From assembly GCF_900200035.1 (NCBI RefSeq), contig NZ_FZTC01000015.1, positions 806,001 to 870,000 of the forward strand: 64,000 nucleotides of DNA. Reading direction: 5' to 3'. The notes under the pieces are model-generated. The model did not search any database and was not told where the DNA came from. It saw only the letters and a program-made list of their open reading frames with translations. Positions 59,730 to 64,000 of the stretch are shown here, piece by piece; the first letter of the stretch is position 1, and every line of letters starts with the position of its first letter. The stretch comes from Klebsiella grimontii (GTDB taxonomy: Bacteria > Pseudomonadota > Gammaproteobacteria > Enterobacterales > Enterobacteriaceae). The translations under genes and the position numbers were made by a program.

Positions 59730-60965
59730 ATGCAGAATTATTCGCTTTCTGGCAAACGCCTCGGACGTCAGGCGCTGCTCTTTCCGTTGTGCCTGGTGTT
59801 ATACGAGTTCTCCACCTATATCGGCAATGACATGATCCAGCCGGGCATGCTCTCGGTGGTGGCAGAATTTGGCGTGGGCAACGAGTGGGTGCCGACCTCA
59901 ATGACCGCCTATCTGGCCGGCGGTATGTTTTTGCAGTGGCTGCTGGGGCCGCTTTCGGACCGCATCGGCCGTCGTCCGGTGATGCTGACCGGGGTAGTGT
60001 GGTTTATCGTAACCTGCCTGGCGACGCTGCTGGCGCAAACTATTGAGCAGTTCACGCTGCTGCGCTTTTTGCAGGGTATCAGCCTGTGCTTTATCGGCGC
60101 GGTCGGCTATGCGGCGATACAGGAGTCTTTTGAAGAGGCGGTGTGCATCAAGATCACCGCCCTGATGGCCAACGTCGCGCTGATTGCGCCGCTGCTCGGG
60201 CCGCTGGTGGGCGCGGCCTGGGTTCATCTCCTGCCGTGGGAGATGATGTTTGTCCTGTTTGCCGTGCTGGCCGCCATCGCCTTTTTCGGGCTACAGAAGG
60301 CGATGCCGGAAACCGCCACCCGCATGGGCGAGAAGCTATCGGTAAAAGAGCTGGGGCGTGATTATCGTGAAGTGCTGAAAAACCTGCGCTTTGTCGCCGG
60401 CGCGCTGGCCACCGGTTTTGTCAGCCTGCCGCTGCTGGCGTGGATTGCCCAATCGCCGGTGATCATCATCAGCGGCGAGCAGGCGACCAGCTACGAATAT
60501 GGCCTGCTGCAGGTGCCGATTTTTGGCGCGCTGATTGCCGGGAACCTGGTGCTGGCGCGCCAGACTTCACGCAAAACGGTGCGCTCGCTGATTATTCTCG
60601 GCGGCTGGCCGATTATGATCGGCCTGCTGATCTCCGCTGTGGCGACGGTGGCGTCGACGCACGCGTATCTGTGGATGACCGCCGGGCTGAGCGTTTACGC
60701 CTTCGGGATTGGTCTCGCCAACGCCGGACTGGTGCGTCTGACGCTGTTTGCCAGCGAGATGAGTAAGGGGACGGTGTCGGCGGCGATGGGGATGCTGCAA
60801 ATGCTGATCTTTACCGTGGGTATCGAAGTCAGTAAGCACGCCTATGAGTCTGGCGGTAGCGGGCTCTTCAGCTTGCTCAACCTGCTGAGCGGGGTGCTCT
60901 GGCTGGCGATGACGGTCTACTTCCTGAAGGATAAACGCGTGGGCAACGCCCACGAACCGCAGTAA
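59730..60965 (+). CDS. mdfA: Multidrug/H+ antiporter MdfA
   Basis: 411 residues, 12-helix MFS drug exporter. The membrane-embedded acidic residues Glu26 and Asp34 ([16 protein letters not shown]) are conserved as in E. coli MdfA, as is motif A ([14 protein letters not shown]). It exports lipophilic cations, chloramphenicol and others, and Na+/K+ against H+ at alkaline pH. A 9-bp stem hairpin (60977-61005) follows. Confidence 0.97.
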   Translation: MQNYSLSGKRLGRQALLFPLCLVLYEFSTYIGNDMIQPGMLSVVAEFGVGNEWVPTSMTAYLAGGMFLQWLLGPLSDRIGRRPVMLTGVVWFIVTCLATLLAQTIEQFTLLRFLQGISLCFIGAVGYAAIQESFEEAVCIKITALMANVALIAPLLGPLVGAAWVHLLPWEMMFVLFAVLAAIAFFGLQKAMPETATRMGEKLSVKELGRDYREVLKNLRFVAGALATGFVSLPLLAWIAQSPVIIISGEQATSYEYGLLQVPIFGALIAGNLVLARQTSRKTVRSLIILGGWPIMIGLLISAVATVASTHAYLWMTAGLSVYAFGIGLANAGLVRLTLFASEMSKGTVSAAMGMLQMLIFTVGIEVSKHAYESGGSGLFSLLNLLSGVLWLAMTVYFLKDKRVGNAHEPQ

Positions 60966-60976
60966 CCTTCAAATGC

Positions 60977-61005
60977 CCTGCTGCGACGTGACGCGCCGCA
61001 GCAGG
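60977..61005. terminator. Hairpin between mdfA and ybjI
   Basis: CCTGCTGCG/CGCAGCAGG perfect 9-bp stem with an 11-nt loop between convergent genes. No T-tract. Confidence 0.55.
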
Positions 61006-61012
61006 CGCTACC

Positions 61013-61828
61013 TCAGGCGAACGGCGCTTCGCGATTCAGTACCTTATCAATAATATGCAGCACGCCTTCTTCGTTATTGTGCGGGGCACGGTAGCCGGCG
61101 ACGGCCTTCACCGGCGCGGCGGCGTTGGCCATCGCGAAACCGAATCCGGCGTGTTGCAGCATTTCGATATCGTTGCCGCTATCGCCAAACGCCACCACTT
61201 CATGGTTCTTTATGCCCCAGCGTTCCTGCAGGATGCGCAGTCCGTTGGCTTTATGCACCCCGGGAATAATCAGGTCAATGCTACCGTAGCCGGTGGCGAC
61301 CGCGGTCACCATATCGCCAAGCGCGGCGTGCAGCTTCGGCTGGATCTGCGGAATCAGCTGATCCGGCACGTTGAGACCGAACTTCAGAATTTCATCATCA
61401 GCAATATGATTAAAATCGTCGACCAGTTCGAGGCGATGATAGTACTTCGCCGCGACCGCTTTCAGCGCATCGTTATAGCGGTTGAGGGTATAAGCGCTGC
61501 GCTTACCGCAGGCGATAATTTCAATGTTGGTCAGCGTCAGAAGATGGTCGATGACGGTATTGAAATGTTCCTTCTGCATCCGGCAGTTAAACACATCCTC
61601 GCCGGCGCTGACCACCCAGCCGCCGTTTTCGGCGACAAAAGCGATTTCGTGCGCCACCTCAGGGAAAAAGGAGATGAGCTGGTAATACTGGTTGCCGCTG
61701 GCGACGACGAAGCGGATGCCCTGCTCGCGCATTCGCGCATACTGGGCGAGGAAACGCTGACGGTTATAGGTTTTGGCATCGCTCAGAAAGGTGCCGTCCA
61801 TGTCTACCGCAATCAATTTGATGCTCAT
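61013..61828 (-). CDS. ybjI: Cof-type HAD sugar phosphatase YbjI
   Basis: 271 residues, paralogous to YbiV. Motif I is VDMDGTF (Asp9, Asp11) and motif IV FGDSGNDIEML, with a C2B cap between. E. coli YbjI acts on FMN (5-amino-6-ribitylamino-uracil phosphate in riboflavin synthesis) and erythrose-4-phosphate in vitro. Its start shares one base with the ybjJ stop, so the two are co-translated. Confidence 0.95.
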   Translation of the reverse strand: MSIKLIAVDMDGTFLSDAKTYNRQRFLAQYARMREQGIRFVVASGNQYYQLISFFPEVAHEIAFVAENGGWVVSAGEDVFNCRMQKEHFNTVIDHLLTLTNIEIIACGKRSAYTLNRYNDALKAVAAKYYHRLELVDDFNHIADDEILKFGLNVPDQLIPQIQPKLHAALGDMVTAVATGYGSIDLIIPGVHKANGLRILQERWGIKNHEVVAFGDSGNDIEMLQHAGFGFAMANAAAPVKAVAGYRAPHNNEEGVLHIIDKVLNREAPFA

Positions 61829-63030
61829 TAACTGTTCTCCATCACGGGTTCAGATTGTGGCTTCGCTACCGCGCGGGCGACGATGGCCGCGACCAGCACG
61901 AGTGCCAGCACTACCATCATGGCGCTGCGCAGGCCGAAGTGTTCGCCGAGAAAGCCCAGCAGCGGCGGCCCGACGAGGAAGGCGAGGTAGCCGGTAATCG
62001 CCACCACGCTGACGCGCTTCGGCGCATCGGGGCCGGTATCGCTGGCGGCGGAAATGGTCAGCGGGAAGCCCAGCGACGCGCCGAGGCCCCATAATAATAC
62101 GGAGAGACCGGCGACCCACGGGTTGTCGACGAAAATAATCAGGCCAATGCCCAGCGCGCCCATTACCGCGCTGGCGCGTACCACCGTCACGCGGCTGTAG
62201 CGGTCAATAAACCAGCCGCCGGTAAAGCGGCCAAGGGTCATGCCGAGGGTGAAGCCTGCATAAATCAGCGAGCCGGAGGTTGGGCTGAAGCCATGGCCGT
62301 CCACCATCAGCAGCGGCAGCCAGTCGTTAGCGGAGCCTTCGGCAAAGGCCATGGCCAGGACGATCACCCCAATCAGCAGCAGCTGGGCATCGCGCCAGAT
62401 CGGCAGGCCTTTGCCTTCATGGCGCGCCGCTTCCGCCGCATTTTTGCCGGTGCCTTCAGGAATCGCGCGAATGGCGATAGCGATGGGGGCGATAGCCACC
62501 AGCGCCGCCAGCAGAATGTGCGGCGCGGCGGGCAGGCCGAAGCCGGTTACCGCCATGCCAATCCCGGCGCCGACGAGCGTGCCGAAGCTGTAGAAACCAT
62601 GCATCATTGGCAGGACGGTTTTATTCATTTCGCGTTCAACGGCGGCGCCTTCGACGTTAATCGCCACTTCCGCGGAGCCAAAGCTGGCGCCGAAGATGGC
62701 TAAGCCAATGGCAAACAGCACCGCCGACGTGAACCATAGCGCGGCGCTGAGCACCAGCATGCCGACCACCGCGCAGGACATGGTGGCGCGAATCACTTTA
62801 CGGGTGCCGAATCGATTGACCAGCCACGCTGAGCAGAGGATGCCGCTCATTGAACCTATTGAGAGTCCAAATAATACAATCCCCATTTCCGCCGTCGATA
62901 GCGCGAGCAGATCGCGAATCGCCGGCGTGCGGGTGGCCCATGACGCCATGAGTAATCCGGGGATAAAAAAGAACATGAAGAGCGCCCACAGCCTTAGCTG
63001 AAGGGCCCTGCGTGAAGTTTGCGCTGTCAT
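61828..63030 (-). CDS. ybjJ: MFS transporter YbjJ
   Basis: 400 residues from [12 protein letters not shown], aligned with the E. coli start; 21 further upstream codons are not homologous. Twelve hydrophobic helices with a [14 protein letters not shown] loop. Family: fucose/glucose-type MFS of unknown substrate. First gene of the ybjJ-ybjI pair. It is divergent from rcdA, and the E. coli regulator RcdA may act on the shared region. Confidence 0.93.
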   Translation of the reverse strand: MTAQTSRRALQLRLWALFMFFFIPGLLMASWATRTPAIRDLLALSTAEMGIVLFGLSIGSMSGILCSAWLVNRFGTRKVIRATMSCAVVGMLVLSAALWFTSAVLFAIGLAIFGASFGSAEVAINVEGAAVEREMNKTVLPMMHGFYSFGTLVGAGIGMAVTGFGLPAAPHILLAALVAIAPIAIAIRAIPEGTGKNAAEAARHEGKGLPIWRDAQLLLIGVIVLAMAFAEGSANDWLPLLMVDGHGFSPTSGSLIYAGFTLGMTLGRFTGGWFIDRYSRVTVVRASAVMGALGIGLIIFVDNPWVAGLSVLLWGLGASLGFPLTISAASDTGPDAPKRVSVVAITGYLAFLVGPPLLGFLGEHFGLRSAMMVVLALVLVAAIVARAVAKPQSEPVMENS

Positions 63031-63179
63031 CCGTAAATGCCCGAGAGTGAAGAGATGCAGACAACAGTAGCAAGGTTGTGTACATTTGTACATCCAGGTT
63101 GCTTGCTGAGGAATGCTTTTTTATTGACCTCTATGATTCGATTCAGCCTGAGGCATATTAAATGAAAGAGGAAAAGAGT

Positions 63180-63722
63180 ATGGCCCGTCGACCAAACGAC
63201 CCGCAGCGTCGGGAGCGGATTTTGCAGGCGACGCTGGACACGATCGCGATACACGGCATTCATGCGGTTACGCACCGGAAAATCGCCACCTGCGCGGGCG
63301 TGCCGTTGGGTTCGCTGACCTACTATTTTAGCGGTATTGAGGCGCTGGTCGAAGAGGCGTTCAGCCTGTTTACCGGCCAGATGTCGGCGCAGTATCAGCA
63401 GTTTTTTGCCGATGTGCATAATCGCCGGGAGGCCTGTGACGCCATTGCCGAGCTGATTTTTAGCGCCCAGGTCACTACCGCGCGCAATATGGAGCTGATG
63501 TATCAGCTTTATGCTTTTTGCAGCAGCCAGCCGAATTTAAAAGCGGTCATGCAGAACTGGATGCTGCGCAGCCAGCAGACCCTTGAGCAGTGGTTTGAAC
63601 CGGCAACGGCCCGCGGGCTGGACGCCTTTATCGAGGGGATGACGCTGCACTTCGTGACCGACAGAGCGCCGCTATCAAGAGAAGCGATTCGACTGATGGT
63701 AGACCGGCTGGCGGGAGAGTGA
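63180..63722 (+). CDS. rcdA: TetR-family regulator RcdA (YbjK)
   Basis: 180 residues from MARRPND (AGAGGAAAAG upstream); an ATG six codons earlier is less likely. N-terminal TetR helix-turn-helix ([51 protein letters not shown]) and C-terminal ligand domain ([25 protein letters not shown]). E. coli RcdA activates csgD and stress regulators. It converges on the sRNA gene rybB. Confidence 0.95.
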   Translation: MARRPNDPQRRERILQATLDTIAIHGIHAVTHRKIATCAGVPLGSLTYYFSGIEALVEEAFSLFTGQMSAQYQQFFADVHNRREACDAIAELIFSAQVTTARNMELMYQLYAFCSSQPNLKAVMQNWMLRSQQTLEQWFEPATARGLDAFIEGMTLHFVTDRAPLSREAIRLMVDRLAGE

Positions 63723-63737
63723 GCGGGGCGCAGAAAA

Positions 63738-63817
63738 CAAAAAACCCATCAACCTTGAACCTAAGTGGCGGGGTTGATGGGCTCCACAAAATGGGGACAT
63801 CAAAGAAAAGCAGTGGC
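63738..63817 (-). ncRNA. rybB: Sigma-E-dependent small RNA RybB
   Basis: About 80 nt on the minus strand, starting GCCACTGCTTTTCTTTGATG (5' seed) and ending in a GGGTTGATGG/CCATCAACC-type hairpin with a U6 tail, as in E. coli RybB. Only a few loop positions (around CTTAGG) differ from the recalled sequence. RybB is Hfq-dependent and represses outer-membrane protein mRNAs, including ompC, ompW and fadL, using the conserved 5' seed. It is in the same place between rcdA and ybjL as in E. coli. Confidence 0.95.
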
Positions 63818-63824
63818 ACTACTT

Positions 63825-63851
63825 ATGACTGACGCCAGCTAAAAAAGTTCT
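63825..63851 (-). promoter_or_regulatory. Sigma-E-type promoter of rybB
   Basis: On the minus strand AGAACTT (63845-63851; consensus GGAACTT) and a TCAGTCAT -10-region (about 63825-63832) lie at the expected distance from the RybB 5' end at 63817. Confidence 0.65.
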
Positions 63852-63879
63852 GCGTATACGCGTTTTTTTTCTGAAAAGT

Positions 63880-64000
63880 TTACTGTAGCCCCGGCCAGAT
63901 GATAACAATCAGCGTACCTGCCAGGGTTAACAACACGTTAGCGATGGCGTAGGTCCCCGCGTATCCCAGCGCCGGAATATTGCTGCGCGCGGTATCGCTG
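63880..64000 (-). CDS. ybjL: Aspartate:alanine antiporter-like protein YbjL (3' end)
   Basis: Only the last ~39 residues are inside the window: [19 protein letters not shown], then a hydrophobic helix ending WPGLQ. This matches the C-terminus of YbjL, an AAE-family membrane transporter, in sequence and in position next to rybB. The gene continues beyond base 64000. Confidence 0.85.

Overview
The window is a gene-dense, roughly 55-60% GC chromosomal segment from a member of the Enterobacteriaceae. Protein similarity recalled from memory and overall gene order (rhlE-dinG-ybiB, fiu, rlmF-ybiO, glnHPQ-dps-rhtA-ompX, mntS-mntR-ybiR, ldtB-ybiT, ybiUVWY, moeAB-iaaA-gsiABCD-rimO-bssR-yliI-gstB-dacC-deoR-ybjG-mdfA-ybjIJ-rcdA-rybB-ybjL) match the 17.5-20 minute region of the E. 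coli map. The insertions and losses relative to E. coli point to Klebsiella, Raoultella or a close relative. I cannot fix the species. I saw no prophage, insertion sequence, tRNA, rRNA or CRISPR array.

Layout. 1-1.5 kb: end of a two-subunit transketolase pair. 1.7-6.4 kb: rhlE, SOS-controlled dinG, ybiB. 6.5-10.5 kb: ybiJ, then the iron-limitation group fiu-ybiX-ybiI behind a Fur box. 10.7-14.5 kb: flavin reductase, rlmF, ybiO channel. 14.6-19.8 kb: the nitrogen-regulated glutamine importer glnHPQ, dps, rhtA, ompX. 19.8-23.6 kb: opgE/ybiP and the manganese group mntS/mntR/ybiR with an MntR box. 23.6-27 kb: accessory carbohydrate island (aldo/keto reductase, 6-phospho-beta-glucosidase, GntR/UTRA regulator) with two palindromic operators. 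27-30.7 kb: ldtB, an added tyrosine phosphatase, ybiT. 30.9-35.9 kb: accessory GH31 glycosidase, ACS-type transporter and divergent LacI regulator. 35.9-41.8 kb: ybiU, ybiV, ybiW-ybiY. 41.8-50.3 kb: moeAB, then iaaA-gsiABCD. 50.3-54.6 kb: REP-like cluster, rimO, an unrecognised small exported protein, an orphan LacY-type permease, bssR. 54.7-64 kb: yliI, gstB, dacC, deoR, ybjG, mdfA, ybjI-ybjJ, rcdA, the sigma-E sRNA rybB and the end of ybjL.

The observation I rate highest is a palindromic element, (A/C)TTTCGAATGAAAG, found upstream of all three units ybiU, ybiV and ybiYW. It is accompanied by a CRP-like site at ybiV and a perfect FNR box at ybiYW. This suggests one specific regulator governs the glycyl-radical enzyme YbiW and its activase, the HAD sugar phosphatase YbiV and the oxygenase-like YbiU. 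From recalled literature YbiW opens 1,5-anhydroglucitol-6-phosphate, so this may be an anhydro-sugar regulon with anaerobic and possibly aerobic branches. The aldolase gene fsaA, which sits next to ybiY in E. coli, is absent here. The other less-described material is the two sugar islands with their operators, a LacY-family permease with a LacI-type operator but no neighbouring regulator, and a 172-residue exported protein of unknown function.

All family assignments come from reading the sequence and from memory; no database search was run.
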